Below, one piece after another: positions 8,989 through 21,581 of a DNA stretch of 64,000 nucleotides; the stretch's first letter is position 1; every line of letters starts with the position of its first letter. The position numbers and the translations under genes were made by a program. The stretch comes from Microplitis mediator. Taxonomy: Eukaryota; Arthropoda; Insecta; Hymenoptera; Braconidae. The stretch spans positions 13,517,041 through 13,581,040 of the forward strand of contig NC_079974.1 in the NCBI RefSeq assembly GCF_029852145.1, written 5' to 3'. The notes below the pieces were generated by a model, which was not told the DNA's origin, made no database searches, and worked only from the letters and a program-made list of their open reading frames with translations.

Positions 8989-11331
8989 TATAACGTTCAC
9001 TACTATTTCACACTACCCACGGCGGAGTGTGGTTAGTGTCAAATAGGCGTTATGGCCCACCGATGGTGAAACTGAAACTAAAAATAATAAAACAGAAAAA
9101 CAAAACCAAAAATGTCCTTTGGAGATGCCCACGATCCCACTGGACACTCAGCTCCTCTCAGGCTGGGTTAGAAATCCGAATTGGGCGCCAGTTCGTGTAC
9201 CCCACGAACAAAATAACGAAATTACAATAAATAAGAAAAATGAAATGAAAATGAAATAATAAAATAAAATAAAACAGAGAGCAGTTGTCAGGTATTGGAA
9301 GAGGATAGCAAGAAAGAGATAGTTGCAATAAATAAATAATCAAATTTAAATAAATCCCGGGTTGGTAGCCATTTACCCGATATAATTTAATTCATGATTT
9401 TCATCGGTATATGAATAATAAACAATAATAATAAAAAAATTAATATTCACTTTACAATAGAAATTTTGACTAATAGTCAAGCAACGCAAACAATAAATAA
9501 TATTAGACTGACTATCACCCGCACGTGATAGCAAAAAAAAATAAATATAAACAATTATGAAGAATAATTATTATGCGCACACATACAATTATATCACACT
9601 CTTAATCATGGATACGCAAACAGTAATAATAATCCCTTGATTTCTTGTAACTAATTAACACTAGTAATAATGGCGGATAATACTTATAAATAATCTCCCC
9701 AAAATAATCACCAAGTGTGTAAAATAATAATCATATAACTGGGAATAATCACAAATAATATTAAATTGTTTACCGCAACTTTAATCAAAATCAAAAAAAA
9801 TACCCACTGGTGATATTGTAAATAATTGCAGAAAATACTGTCCAGTAATATTCACAATATAATAATACTAAACGTAAATATCATCTATTATTTACCGTCA
9901 TTCATAAGCACGGGCAATAATCATTATTAAAAAATATAAATTAATAAGTGTAAATAGTAATAATTATTTACCGCCAAAATAAACATCCGGTCACTAATAA
10001 TTATTAAAAATGTAATAATAATATCAACTACAAATAATTATTTACCGTCAGTAATATATACGGTCACTAATAATTATAAAAAAAATAAATAATAATGGTA
10101 TTAATTAGTTACCGACAATAATATACGGTCACCAAGAATTAATAAAACTACAAAATAATACCAATAAAATTATTAATAATTATTTACCGTCAATAACATA
10201 TACGGTCACCAATAATTATTAATAACAAATCCACGTGAATATTAATAATTATTTACGGTCGACAGCATATACGGCCAATAATAATTATTAATATAAAAAT
10301 CATAAATTTACCCTCTAGGTTTTGGATTTAAGTTTGTCGCCGGGACAACTAGTGCGCAAATATATTTATATATATTGGACGCTACTGTATGCCATGCGCT
10401 CTCTCTCACTCACACGTGAGGTATGTAATAATGGCCACCAACGCGGGACAAATTACACGCCAATGAATTAAGCACAAAGGTACTTACAGTCGTCGTTGTA
10501 GTATAGGACTCTGATTGGCTCCATTGGTGATTATTTAACGGCAAATTTAATTAATGGCCAATAATTCCAATCAATATAAATATGTAAATTGCCAGCAACT
10601 TTCCAATTATGCCAAACAGCTCAAATGGCGTCTCAATATCAATAAATTATTTTTGGCAACAACAGCAGCACACCTTACTCTCACAACAGATTATCCACGT
10701 CTGACCATGGCAGCACGTGAGTCCCATGCCGGCACTTCGGCCGGCGCCATCTTATCATGGGTTCTCTTTCCAACCAATGGAGCACTATCTCTGTCGCATG
10801 TTAATTCACTCATTGACATCAACATGATGCAACGACTTGTTTGGCATGTAATTTGTCCCTTTCCGACCTTAAATGGCCATTCCCTTTTCCAGAGCCAATT
10901 AATAATATAATATTATAAATAAATATTCCCTTATTTTATTTATAAACCCCGTAAATTTATTTAAATTAAATAAATTCACCGAGGCCAACTGTTGCGTTGC
11001 CGCGCATGCGCCAACCAATCAAAATAATAATAATAATAATAATCAAATAATTAAACTAAATAAATGCGTAATTAATTATCCCGGCGGCTGTAAAATCCAT
11101 CCACCAGTAAATAAAATTCAGTAATTTTTACTGATTTGGCCGCAAATTTTATCTAGTAAGTTAAACAATTAATAATAACACAGTAAATAAAATACGATAA
11201 TACATAAGATAATAATAATAATAGTATGATAATAATAATAATGAATGAGACGTGCTGAGCAGCGTGTGCTGCCATCTGTTGCCCTTCTCCGACCTAATGC
11301 GAAGATGCCGCGATATTTAAATATCGTGACA
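8989..11331 (-). repeat. G1 5' LTR, 2343 bp
   Basis: This is the complete LTR. On the minus strand it starts TGTCACG at 11331 and ends GTTATA at 8989 beside the primer site, so its ends are TG...TA rather than TG...CA. Solo LTRs later in the window end the same way, which supports this boundary. The 3' terminal part (8989-9060) can fold into a stem, because TAACG/CGTTA and CACTA/TAGTG are in inverted arrangement. It also contains a CTCCTC-AGGCTGGGTTAG module near 9150 that is shared with the solo LTRs at 37300 and 39470. Confidence 0.92.
9888..10293. repeat. About 70-bp tandem subrepeats in the G1 5' LTR
   Basis: This is the same array as at 445-850, with ACCGTC...ACGGTC half-sites spaced about 70 bp apart. 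It lies upstream of the probable transcribed part of the LTR on the minus strand. Confidence 0.7.
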
Positions 11332-11797
11332 ACCCTGCGAGTGTTGCACCACGCGTAGTTGTGCTATTAATTTTTAAACCGGTTACAAATAATGTACCGA
11401 ATCTATATGATCCCGATTTATGAATATCTAAACATCTTTCTTTCGAAATTTCTTCAATATATTCCATACGCCCGCTATGTACTACTGACATATGAGAATA
11501 AGCCCCGCAATGATAAATATTTCGATCTACTTCGACTTTACATTGAATGACTTTTGTTAACGAATATTCTTTTAATTGTAATAATTGAATAAACGGTTCT
11601 GTTGTATTTATTTCTTTAGGGTGAATATCACAATCTCCCACCTCTGTAATTGAAATTGTTGTTGAATTTGATGAAAATTTCCCGCAATCATACCCAATAA
11701 TTCCATTCGCTGATGATGACCATAATAAAATAAAATAAATCACAAAAGTGATATTGAAAATCATCTGTAAACATAAATTAATTAGAATTTTCTTCAT
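11332..11797 (-). pseudogene. env: G2 envelope glycoprotein, N-terminal part only
   Basis: About 155 residues are present before the frame runs into the G1 LTR. It starts with a charged, hydrophobic signal peptide (to about residue 31) and continues as a Cys-containing ectodomain with several N-glycosylation sequons. The ATG overlaps the end of the integrase frame by 20 bases. The pattern of Cys residues and the SITEVGDCDI-like start of the ectodomain resemble the glycoproteins carried by some insect LTR elements and related to chuvirus/mononegavirus-type glycoproteins. That assignment is from memory and uncertain. It is clearly not the baculovirus-F-like env type found in G3. It is truncated by insertion. 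Confidence 0.6.
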
Positions 11798-12758
11798 CGC
11801 TATTTTTCTTTTGTTTACGTGTTTTTTTAATTGGTGTAATTTCTGGATTTATAAATGAATATCTCAATCGATTCATGTGAACTATTTGAATTCTTTTTTC
11901 TGTTTGAATTTTTACGTTTCCTTTACCCAAAATTTCAAGAATTTTGTGTGGTCCAGAGTAATGATCTTTTGTTTTACCTGGATTTGGTCCACTTTGTAAA
12001 AATACATATTGACCTACTTTTAAATTTTGTGGATTACAATGTTTATCGTTATATTTTTTAGATTTGTGTTTAGCGTCAACTAAATTTTGATAAGCTAATA
12101 GTCTTATCCCATGTAATCTTGTGATTAAATCAATTAAATAACCTTGCATTGTAGGTAATTGCTCACATTCTCTTATTGGTTCGCTAGAAGGTAATCTAGA
12201 CTGTTGTCCAAAGACAATAGCATAAGGTGTATTTTTAATTCCTTCATGATAACTTGTATTGTATGAAAATGTTGCTAACTCAATCCATTCGTCCCACTCT
12301 TCATCAATGGATGAGTAGTGTTTAAGGTATTCGTTTAATGTGTGATGTGATCGTTCTAATGAACCGTTTGATTGTGGATGATAAGCTGTAGTTTTAAGTT
12401 TTTTAATACCGAATCTTTTTGCTACGCATTTTAAAATAGCACTTAAAAAATTACGACCTTGGTGTGTAAGGATAATTTTTGGCGGACCAAAATAACAAAT
12501 AAATTTTTTAACAAAAGCAGTTGAAATTGTTGTAGCTAAAGTGTTAGGTAATGCTTCTGCAATACAAAATTTAGAAAATAAATCTTAAATAGTTAAAATA
12601 TATTCATTTCCCCTTTTAGTTTTTTGTTTTGCCCCGACAATATCCATAGAAATTTTCCAGAAACAAACAGCTGGAGTATCAGTAATAACCATAGGTTCCC
12701 TGTGTTTTATACGAACTAATTTTTTTAATTGACAATCTAAACATTGTTGAATTCTACG
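11778..12758 (-). pseudogene. pol: G2 integrase core and C-terminal domain, inactivated
   Basis: This continues the pol frame after the stop at 12759. The zinc-module cysteines follow the stop, then the catalytic core. The first Asp region (MDIVG) and the Glu (NGSLERSH) are present. The second catalytic Asp position reads His (codon at 12462-12464), which would abolish strand transfer. A second in-frame TAA lies at about 12585. The last 123 residues (11778-12149) are open and contain the GPH/K-type C-terminal segment (YSGPHKILEI), equivalent to the GPY/F module, ending in a Lys/Asn-rich tail. Confidence 0.85.
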
Positions 12759-15161
12759 TTAAATATCATTTTTCAAATTTTCCCAATAATAATCTTTTTT
12801 AATTCTTTGATAAGTTTTAGTTACCCCTTTATGACCCCCGATTGGTGATTTATGCATTTCATAAAAAATTTCATCTCTTTTTTCGATAGAAACATAAATA
12901 ATTGTGCCCAAACAGATTATTACTTTAATATCAGTTCCGTCAAAAACATTCTTTAATTCTGTTATGACATTATTCCACGGTAAATTTTCTATATTTTCAC
13001 TTTTTGCGAAACTTACTGTTTTTAATTTAAATTTTTCTAAAGTTTCTTTTAAATTTTCAAAAATTGTTTTTAAATTTTCAATTAAAATTACAATTGATTC
13101 TTTTTCTTTTTCACGAATAGGCAAAGCAAAATAATTTTTATTTTTAATTTTCTTTTCAACTACTTTTCCTAGCTCTAAATTTTTAAATGTCGGTAATTTA
13201 TTAATTTCTTTGAATTTAACTGCGCCATTATCGCATGGTTCACCATTGGTGATAATAAAATAAGCTAAATTATCTTTTCTGAAATGAAAATAATCTTTAA
13301 TGTCAACTATATTACGAATATTTCCCGCTTCTAAAATTTCTTTAATATCAGAATCACTATGATCTGATGAATCATTTTTATTATAGTTTTGTTCATTTAT
13401 TATATTTTCAATATTTTCATCTGAGCTTAAAGAACTGCTCATACTTTCTTGATTTAATTCTTGATCTTTTATTTCTTTTCTTTTCTTGATTTGTTTCACT
13501 TTTTTCTTGCGCTTAATAATTCTTGGTTGATTTGTTATTTCTTCGTCGGTTGAATCGTTATTTTTATCACTTACTTTTTTTTGTATTTCATTTTTGTTTT
13601 TGTTTAAATTTTTATTTTTATTAATTTCATTAGTTGTTTTAGTCGTTGGTTGTGGTGTGGTTTTTATTTCTTGTTTCTTTGCTGCAGCTCTTGTTGTTAC
13701 TTTGATTTGTTGAAATTCTCCTGTTTCGATTGGATTTCTTGACAAAGCATCAGCAACATAATTTATTTTACCTGATTTGTAAATAACTTTAAAATTATAT
13801 TCTCCTAATTTTAATCTCCATTTTAAAACTCTTGTGTCTACATCTTTTGCCTTTTGAAACCAAACTAATGGTTTATGATCTGTAACGAGTGTAAATTCTT
13901 TACCATAAACATATGGTCTAAATATTTTTACACCAAAAACAATAGCTAATGCTTCTTTTTCATATGTTTCGTATCTTATTTCAGCGTCTCTCAATACTCT
14001 TGAAGCGTATGCACATGCAGTATCTTCTCCGATTTGTCCTTGTGATAAAACTGCTCCGATTGCATAACCTGATGCATCAGTGGTAATAATAAATGGCATT
14101 GTAAAATCAGGTGTATTTAATACAGGTGGTTCACATAATTTATTTCTTAATATTTCAAAAGCTTCTTGAGTTTCTTTATTCCATAAAAACTTGACATCTT
14201 TTTGAAGTAATTTTGTCAATGGTTTAGCTATTTTTGCAAAATCTTTAATAAATCTTCTATAATAATTAGTAAAACCCAAAAATTGACGAACTTTTTTCTG
14301 AGTAGTAGGAATTGGATATTTCTTTGCAGCTTCAATTTTACTTGGATCAGGTCTTATAGAATTTTTACTAATTAAATGACCTAAATAACAAACTTCTCGT
14401 TTGAGGAATTTGCATTTATCTGGTTTTAATTTTAAATTTGCTTCTTTTAATCTTTGAAAAACAATTTTTAATCGTTCGATGTGTTCCTGTAAAGTTCTTG
14501 CAAATAAAATTATATCATCCATAAAAACATATAATATAACACCAATTAATCCCGAAAAAACATCTTCCATTAATGCTTGAAATGTTGCTGGGCCATTTGC
14601 TAGGCCAAAAACCAATCTTAAAAATTCAAAATGACCTAAAATAGTAGAAAAAGCAGTTTTATGTTGATCTTTTTTCTTCATTTTAATTTGATGAAAACCC
14701 GATGATAAATCTAGTACAGAATAATATTCAACTCCACCCAAACTATCAATTATATCGGTTATATTTGGTAGTGGATATGCATTTTTAATCGTCTTTTCAT
14801 TTAACGCTCGATAATCGATTACCATTCTTCGTTGTTTTCTTCCTTCAGAGTCCGGTTTCTTTGGAACTATCCAGACTGGACTGTTGTATGGTGACCTTGA
14901 TTCCACAATAATATTATTTTCCAATAATTCTTTAATTTGTCGATTGATTTCTTCCTTTAAAGCATAAGGAATTCTGTAATTTTTAATATTAACAGGTCTT
15001 TCATCTGTAGTCAAAATTTCATGTTCAACTCTATCTGTTGCTGGTAAATATTCACCTGGAAAGTGAAATCTTTCAGTATTATCTTTGATTAAATCATAAA
15101 GAGATTCTTGTTCGGTTTTATTTAAATGTTTTACATTTAGCACTTCTTTTATTTTTTTCAA
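12759..15161 (-). pseudogene. pol: G2 Pol: RT, RNase H, linker, integrase zinc start
   Basis: This 800-residue frame starts with the RT. RT motifs include MVIDYRALNEKT, SVLDLSSGFHQI and the catalytic YVFMDD box. RNase H follows (TTDASGYAIGAVLSQ, the E of YEKEALAIVFGV, TDHKPLVW, ADALSRNP), with all acidic residues visible. Next comes a Lys/Glu/Ser/Asn-rich low-complexity insert of about 200 residues, and then the start of the integrase zinc module (HKSPIGGHKG). The frame ends at an in-frame TAA inside the integrase. The upstream frame joins it through a shifted A-rich tract near 15150. Confidence 0.9.
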
Positions 15162-16200
15162 AACGTAATTTATTTTTATTTATAGCATCAGTATCATGTG
15201 AAGAGTGTCCTGTGGCATCCTCTTGATTTTTTTCTTCGTTCTCACGAGCATTGTTGATAACTAATACTCGCTGAGCATATATAATTTCTTTATTATATTT
15301 ATTGATCGACTCATGTAAATTGTAGTCTTTATTTTCAATATTGTAATTGGAATTCACCTTTGAATTTTGTTCTTGATTGTTATCTTGCTTGATTGTATTT
15401 ATATTTTCAGATTTTTCTTTTAAATTTTCCTCATTTTCAGGTTGATTATTATCTTTTTTATTTTTGTTAAAAGTTTTGGTAGTTTCTTTGTTTATTTTCA
15501 CTTTTATTTTATTTTCTTCTTCTGGTTCTTCTTCTGCTTCATCATCTGAATCATAGTCGGTATCGCTTCCATAAATATTAAAATTCTGGAATCCCAAAGC
15601 CATTATTTGATGCATATCATCATCAAAATCAGATTCTTCTTCATTTTCAATTTCCAATATTATTTCTTCATCTGTTTCTTCATTAGTTTTTATTTTTCCA
15701 TTATGCACTTCCTTTTCGTTTTTTATTTCTTCTTTCATTTCTTCTTTCTCGTCTTCTTTTATTTCTTCTTTCTTCATTTCATTTTTTTCTTCTAGATTTT
15801 CTTCAGTTGTTACAGGATAAATTTTATCTTGAAAATTTATTTTATTATTTTGCACTAATTTTTCACAATTAAATGATTGATTTATTGATTCATCAGTATC
15901 ATAGAAAAAATATTGTTTATTATTTATTTTAATAACGCGATCTTTATAGCAAATTTGGACTTTCGCCTCGTCAAAGAAATTTGAACCCAATATAGAAAAT
16001 CTAATTCAACTTCACCCAATGCTTCAACTGGAATTTCGTTAATTCCAAGTAATTTTATAGTTTTAGTCTTATCTAGAATTGCCCCTTTTGGACAAAAGCT
16101 TTCTTTTAAAATATTAGGACCGCTACCTGTGTCTAGCGTTACTGAAATTCGTCCGACATTAGGATTTACGCTATATCCTAGTAAAATTGTTGGACTTTTA
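15118..16200 (-). pseudogene. pol: G2 protease and acidic linker, frameshifted
   Basis: The protease active-site segment (VTLDTGSGPNI) is encoded at about 16115-16150. The flap-distal ILGSNFF segment lies in another frame starting at about 15990, so there is one indel between the two. Downstream is about 230 residues of Glu/Lys/Asp/Asn low complexity before the RT. A second shift at 15118-15161 separates it from the RT frame. There is a single protease domain, unlike G3. Confidence 0.8.
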
Positions 16201-16349
16201 TTATTTTTATTTAAATTAATTTGTTCAACGCGAGTTTCTTTTTTATCGCTAATAGTTTTAAGTGGAATTCTATCAAAAATACGAAAATGTGAATTAGAGG
16301 TTGAAGGATGATGTTCTTTTATTTGTTTTTCTTCATCATTTATTTTCTT

Positions 16350-17881
16350 CCAACAATCTCTAATTTTGTGACCTATTTTTTTACAATAATCGCAACTAAT
16401 AATTTGTTTAGGACAATTATTACTTGAATGTTCATGACTACCACAAGTTAAACATTTATTAAAGTTTTTAGAATTGTTATTTAAAAATTCGTGTTTGAAT
16501 CTACAAATTTTAGCAATGTGACCAGATCTATTACAAATTTGACATCTTTCAACATTTTGACTTTCTCTAGAATTTAATAATTTAAAACATTTATCAGCAG
16601 TATGACCTGCTTTATCGCAAAACTGAGAAATTACAGTTTGTCTTAAGTTTGATTGTTGATTAAAATTTTTATTATTATCAAATTGTTTATTTTGAGAGTA
16701 AAAATCTTGTTTTGTTGGTAATTAGATTGATGTGGTTTTTGAGAATTATTGTGTTCGTGATTGACTTCGTCGAAAAGAAACACGGGTTTTTCAATTCCCC
16801 TTCGTTTTATATTTTCAAATTCACTTAATTCTTTTCTAAATTTAATCTTTTGTTCGATTTTACTAGCTTCATTAAGTGTATTTTGACAATTATTATTTAA
16901 GGTTCGGATTTTACTTTTGATGTCAGGATTATGACCATTTAAAAAACTTTCTATGGCTCTTCGCTCAACTTGTACTGTACTTTTGTGTACTTCAACTAAT
17001 TGTGATGCAATATCACAAATTCGATTAGAATATTTTAAAACAGATTCCCTGTCTTTTTGATAAACGCGACCCAATTCACCCAATAATTGCATTTCTGTTT
17101 TATTTGGGGCTGCTTTTCCCCTTAAAAAGTCATAAAATTCTTGTTTTGTATTTACTGTTGCACAGTTTATAGATTTTCTTAAATCGCCTTTTAATTTTTT
17201 TCGCAATAATTTAACCAAATTAAGTTCAGCATCTTCCGGTAAAGAATTAAAAGCTTCATTACAAGCAGTTATAAATTCTGTAAGTGTCATATTTTCACCA
17301 TCAAATTCGGGTACGAATTCTAACGCGTCACGTAAAGAAATAGATTGATTTGCCGAAAGAGCCATTGCTACCGGTTGTTCGTTATTGATTTGATTATTAT
17401 TGTTTTTGTTATGGTTATCGTTATTATTATCGTTATTATTATTTAAGATACGCTCATCATTTAAAGGTGCATTGTGTGAGTGATTATTTGTAGAATCAGC
17501 TTCAGAATGTTGTGCCGAATTATTTGTTTGATTGTCATGTGTATTTACGTCTTTATTTTCTTCTGAATTTGAGGGTGATTTTTCAAACGATTCAGCAGAA
17601 TTTTCACTATTAGAATGATGATTAGATTCAGAATTATTTTCATTAGGATTTTCTTCAATACTTTCATTAGTTAGTTGGTTAGTACTATGTAAATTATTAT
17701 TTTGAACACAATTTGAATAACTAAGTGAAATCGAGGTATCTTTGAGTGAACGTCTTCCACTAGGACGATAAGGATTTTTTTGTTTTTCAGTGGATGAATC
17801 TGGATTTTCTCCGGAAGGATCCAGATTGATATCTATATTATTTTCTTTTGCAAATTTCCGAGTAACTATTCTATCTGTCAT
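16350..17881 (-). pseudogene. gag: G2 Gag, frameshifted before the zinc knuckles
   Basis: The first 412 codons (17881-16643) are open. They give an Asn/Ser-rich N terminus followed by a helical capsid-like region (FVPEFDGENMTLTEFI... through FLNGHNPDIKSKIRTL). Near 16720 the frame shifts; in the next frame three to four zinc knuckles follow down to about 16357 (for example CQICNRSGHIAKIC and CDYCKKIGHKIRDC). The first knuckle appears to have lost its first Cys (Ser in its place). The role is particle assembly and RNA packaging; the copy is not intact. Confidence 0.85.
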
Positions 17882-18053
17882 AGAAGATCATTTTTCTTTT
17901 GAAATAAAGTTATTTCAATTGTCTTCTTCTAATTTAAAATGATTTAAATTAAAAATTTTTTAATATTTCTTTTCTTTTTGTAAATTAATTAATTTCATCA
18001 TTATTGATTTAAATTTTTATTATTTTTATAAATAATCAACAGCATCCTTATGT

Positions 18054-18071
18054 ATCCCGGACGAGCCCCCA
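18054..18071 (-). other. G2 primer-binding site, tRNA-Pro-like
   Basis: The minus strand reads TGGGGGCTCGTCCGGGAT, identical to the well-known tRNA-Pro primer site used by murine leukaemia virus. It lies 16 bases inside the LTR end at 18088 and fixes the 5' end of G2. Confidence 0.9.
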
Positions 18072-18087
18072 AAAATTTTTAATATAT

Positions 18088-18931
18088 GTTACGTCAAAAT
18101 AACACACATTAAGAGTTGTGCTCCTGTTTAGAATTCGCCGAGCGAAATAACTGGGACGGAGCTATAAGGATGACTGTTTATTCTAAATAAAATTAAAATA
18201 AAAATACTTACGGTTCGTTGTCTAAGAGATAATTAAAATTATTAAAAATTAAGTAAAATAAAATTTAATTAATTTAGTAAAATAATAAAAGCAAAATTAA
18301 AACAACTTCCAAATTTATTTAAATCAAAACAATTATTTAAAAATTATTACAAAACAAAATTAAATTTGAATTAGACAATTAAATGCGTTTTACAATTTTT
18401 AACGCTTTATAAAATGATTTAGTTCTCGATTTCACTTGTTATTTAATTTATTTAAACAATCAATTTATTATTTAAATTTATTATTAATTATTTATTTAAT
18501 TAAATTGTTACCTTGATTTATTTGATGATTATTATTATTATCAACAATTATTTATTTGATTTATTATTTATTATTCTTCCTTCTCAACCCTTGATAATTG
18601 ATGTAATTTTATCAATATTGAATTTTATTTATTAAATGAATTATATTTAAATAATTCAAATTAGATTTGATAATCGATGGAATGTTTATCAAAATTATTT
18701 ATTAATTAAATGAATTACTACTTTTGAATAATTCAATAATTATTTTAAATAAACTTCTGAATTATATTTTAATAATTCAGTTTATAAACAATTAAATCAC
18801 CATTATTAATGATTTAATAACATTAAGGACTTTGCCTTTAAATAATTAAAATTTCGTCAATGACGAATGAGCTCACTTAGGAAACTGAAATTTTTTTCGA
18901 TTTCCAGAAGAGCTGTTACCAGGTAGTAACA
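18088..18931 (-). repeat. G2 5' LTR (right boundary tentative)
   Basis: On the plus strand the sequence starts TGTTACG, 16 bases from the primer site, and a matching inverted end, AGTAACA, occurs at 18931, giving an 844-bp LTR. The partner LTR is outside the window, so the outer end cannot be verified. The sequence is very AT-rich. Confidence 0.5.
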
Positions 18932-19812
18932 TCCCTTCCAATAGTTATTTAATTATACCAATTATTTCATTGGTCATAATTGAATCAATATTTTTTTATA
19001 ATTATTATTCATATATATATATATTTTTCATGACTTCCAATGTAGTTAGCAACACGCATAAAGCATTGGAGTCGAATTCATAAATCAATATTTATTGATT
19101 CTTATTTTTCTCTTTATTGCAATATATTCTTTTATTATTTAAACATTTTAAAATTCATTTCATTTTTAATTATTAATAACTTGTTTATTAATAGTTATTA
19201 TTTAATTATATTTCATTATAACATTTCAAAATTTCATTTCATATTCATTTATTATTTCATTTCATTATTAATAAACATATCATTAATAATTAATTTTATT
19301 TATTTTTCTTTTAACAACAAATATCGTTATCTCTTAAAGATATTTCAAAATTCATTTCATATTTTTTTATAATAATAATTTCATAATTTTCATTTCATAT
19401 TTATTTAATTTTTTTCATTATTCATTCATTCATATAATTTCATTCTCATTTCATTATTTCATATTTCATATTTATAAATTTTTATCATTTCATTATTTCA
19501 ATATTTCTTTACTTATTTATTTATTAATAATTTCAATTTATATTATTAATTACAAAATATATAGATTTGAATTTATATTCAAATTTTATAATCATTTTTT
19601 TTTTTATCATTTGATATTTCATTATCATATTTATTTATATTTATTAAACAAAAAATATTTCATAAAAATAATTTGAATTTAAATTCAAATTTTAAAATAA
19701 TCAGTCGTAATAATGGCTGGAAGTCATTTGCTAATTAATTAATTTATGCATAGTCAGATGGCATAACATGTATGATTTTTAATAAATTGATTGACAGCAA
19801 GAATACGACGTC
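18932..19812. other. AT-rich low-complexity spacer
   Basis: This is dominated by irregular TTTCATTTCATATTTCATTA runs and AT tracts. No coding signal is visible on either strand. Confidence 0.6.
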
Positions 19813-20805
19813 GTGACGTCACAATATCAAGGTCAAATTTATAAAAAAACTGTTATCACTTTGATGGGCGTGTGTAACTCAGTTGCTCGTCCGCTTTCGA
19901 GGTGCTCAACGCAATTCAATGGTGAATATGGATGCGGCTTATGCTTGAATCCAGGAAAATCGGTAAAAAAAGGCAATGGCAACACACGAGTATACCCGAA
20001 AATTAATGGGAGCTTCTTTGGTGATGGTTTACGAAACCATGAGGACAATTTAGTACATGCTAAGAAGGTTAAAAAAATAAATAAAAAAGGAATAAAATAA
20101 ACATCAGTCTTGTGTGAGATACCAAACTACGATATAATTAATAACTTAGACGTTGACTGGATGCACTGTGTTGGTCTCGGTGTTTGTCGCCAATTTTCTA
20201 ATTTATGGTTTGATAAAAAAATTAAAGGTGAAAAATTTTATTTTGGCACAATTATTGACTCAGTTGATAAATGTATTACTTCGTTACGTCTCACATCTTA
20301 TATCTCACGAACACCTAGACTTTTGACCGATCGTATTCACATGAAAGCCCACGAATGGATAATTTTTCTTCTAGTTTATAGTTTACCAGTGTTAAAAATA
20401 TTTTTTCCAAAAAAATACGTTGATCATTGGGCTTTGTTAGTAGAGGGTATTTCTATTTTAGTTAAGAAATCAATTATGAAATCCGAAATAATATACGCCG
20501 GACAATGTTTAAATGAGTTCATTCTTGGAGTCCAATTACTATACGGAGAAAAGTATATGAGTTTTAATGTTCATCTTTTAGCCCATTTAGCTACTAGTGT
20601 TGAAAACTGGGGACCTCTTTATACACACAGTGCTTTTATCTATGAGGATTTTAATCAAACAATAAAGGCATCTGTACAAAGTCCTAATGGTGTTGAATTG
20701 CAAATATGTGATTCTTTTCGATTGAAATGTGTGATTGATCGCTTATCGAACTTGTATTGGGATGATTTAGACTATCATCAAAAAAACTATTTAAACATAT
20801 TGTAA
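19813..20805 (+). pseudogene. CACTA-like (tnp2-type) transposase, central part
   Basis: Two stretches in the same frame (95 and 231 residues) are separated by a single TAA at 20098-20100. The motifs are those of insect CMC/CACTA transposases: VARPLSR...FNGEYGCGLCLNPG with GNTRVYP, LRNHEDNLVHAKK, IPNYDIINNLDVDWMHC, the HEWIIFLLVYSLPVL helix region, and FNVHLLAHLATSVENWGPLYTHSAFIYEDFN. It would be a DNA cut-and-paste transposase. The N-terminal part is missing, and the stop makes it a pseudogene. A C-terminal exon follows at 21144. Confidence 0.75.
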
Positions 20806-21143
20806 CGAATGTGAAACTGATCTTTTAAATATTTGAATAGCTAGAAAACAAATGCCTTCTTCTCTTGTTTTATAGATGCGCGATTAAAGTCAGTCAGTCT
20901 TATATTGACAGTTAAACAGCAAACATTGTATCTTAATAAACTATATATTGCTCTTGCTTTCTTTTACTGCTGTTAATTGTGGTGTTATCATTTCTAATAT
21001 AAGTGTGTTATCATTGTAGTGTATAAGTGACATTAATTTAAGATACCAACCACTACAATATTATTGAATAAAACGAAGAAACCTGCTTCTAAATTTCAGT
21101 AAATAATTGTAAAGTTATAGGTAAATCAATAAATTTAAATAAA

Positions 21144-21581
21144 TTGCCCACCGATCAATGTTCCGCATTCAATCGTATTAACATTACAATAGATCAGAGC
21201 ACATCAATTTTAACATATGATAGATGCATCATAAATAATGAAGTGATAACAAGTAAAAATTATAAACGAGAAAGAAAAAGAATAAATTATGTTGTGATGC
21301 TAGAGAATAATCTAATTTCTGGAATAAACAATTTTATTGGCTTAACATCAAGTTTTGGTCAAAGTAACTATTTAATAGGTTTTTACTACCCATCAAAAAA
21401 AAACTTTTGATAAAAAATAGAAAACTTGATTACTTGATTGTGTTGGATGAGAAAATTAATATATTAGCAACTGTGGATTCTAAATTTGTTAAAAAAAAAG
21501 TTGTAATTTTAGAAATCTCTGAAAATCACTCTTATATTGCTTGCTTGCCTACGTGTGATTTAAAATTATTAACACAATAAG
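21144..21581 (+). pseudogene. C-terminal exon of the CACTA-like transposase
   Basis: 88 codons are open to 21410 and contain the YDRCIINNEVITSKNYKRERKR...YVVMLENN segment typical of the C terminus of this family. After a shift in the A-tract near 21400, a second open stretch to 21581 gives LDYLIVLDEKINIL and EISENHSYIACLPTC before a stop. The gap from 20806 to 21143 probably represents an intron or lost sequence. Confidence 0.6.

Larger units (their letters stand above)
1..11331 (-). mobile_element. G1, Gypsy-type LTR retrotransposon, nearly complete
   Basis: The element reads on the minus strand in the order 5' LTR (8989-11331), primer site, gag, pol, ORF3, purine tract, 3' LTR (1-1888, running off the window). 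The two LTRs align with a constant offset of 9443 bases and no indels. The only differences I noticed are two transitions near their outer end, so the insertion is recent. Gag and pol are both uninterrupted, so the copy may be functional. It is inserted into the env gene of the older element G2, whose sequence starts again at 11332. The left target duplication lies outside the window. The family is Metaviridae (Gypsy) from the domain order PR-RT-RNaseH-IN. There is no env; a zinc-finger ORF takes its place. Confidence 0.95.
11332..18931 (-). mobile_element. G2, decayed env-bearing Gypsy element cut by G1
   Basis: The minus-strand order is LTR (about 18088-18931), tRNA-Pro primer site, gag, protease, RT-RNase H, integrase, env. 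The env and everything downstream of it is severed at 11332 by insertion of G1; the rest should lie beyond the left edge of the window. The coding part is very AT-rich, with Asn/Lys/Glu-biased proteins. It carries frameshifts near 16720, 15995 and 15150, stops at about 12759 and 12585, and an altered integrase residue. This copy is dead and older than G1. Confidence 0.9.
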
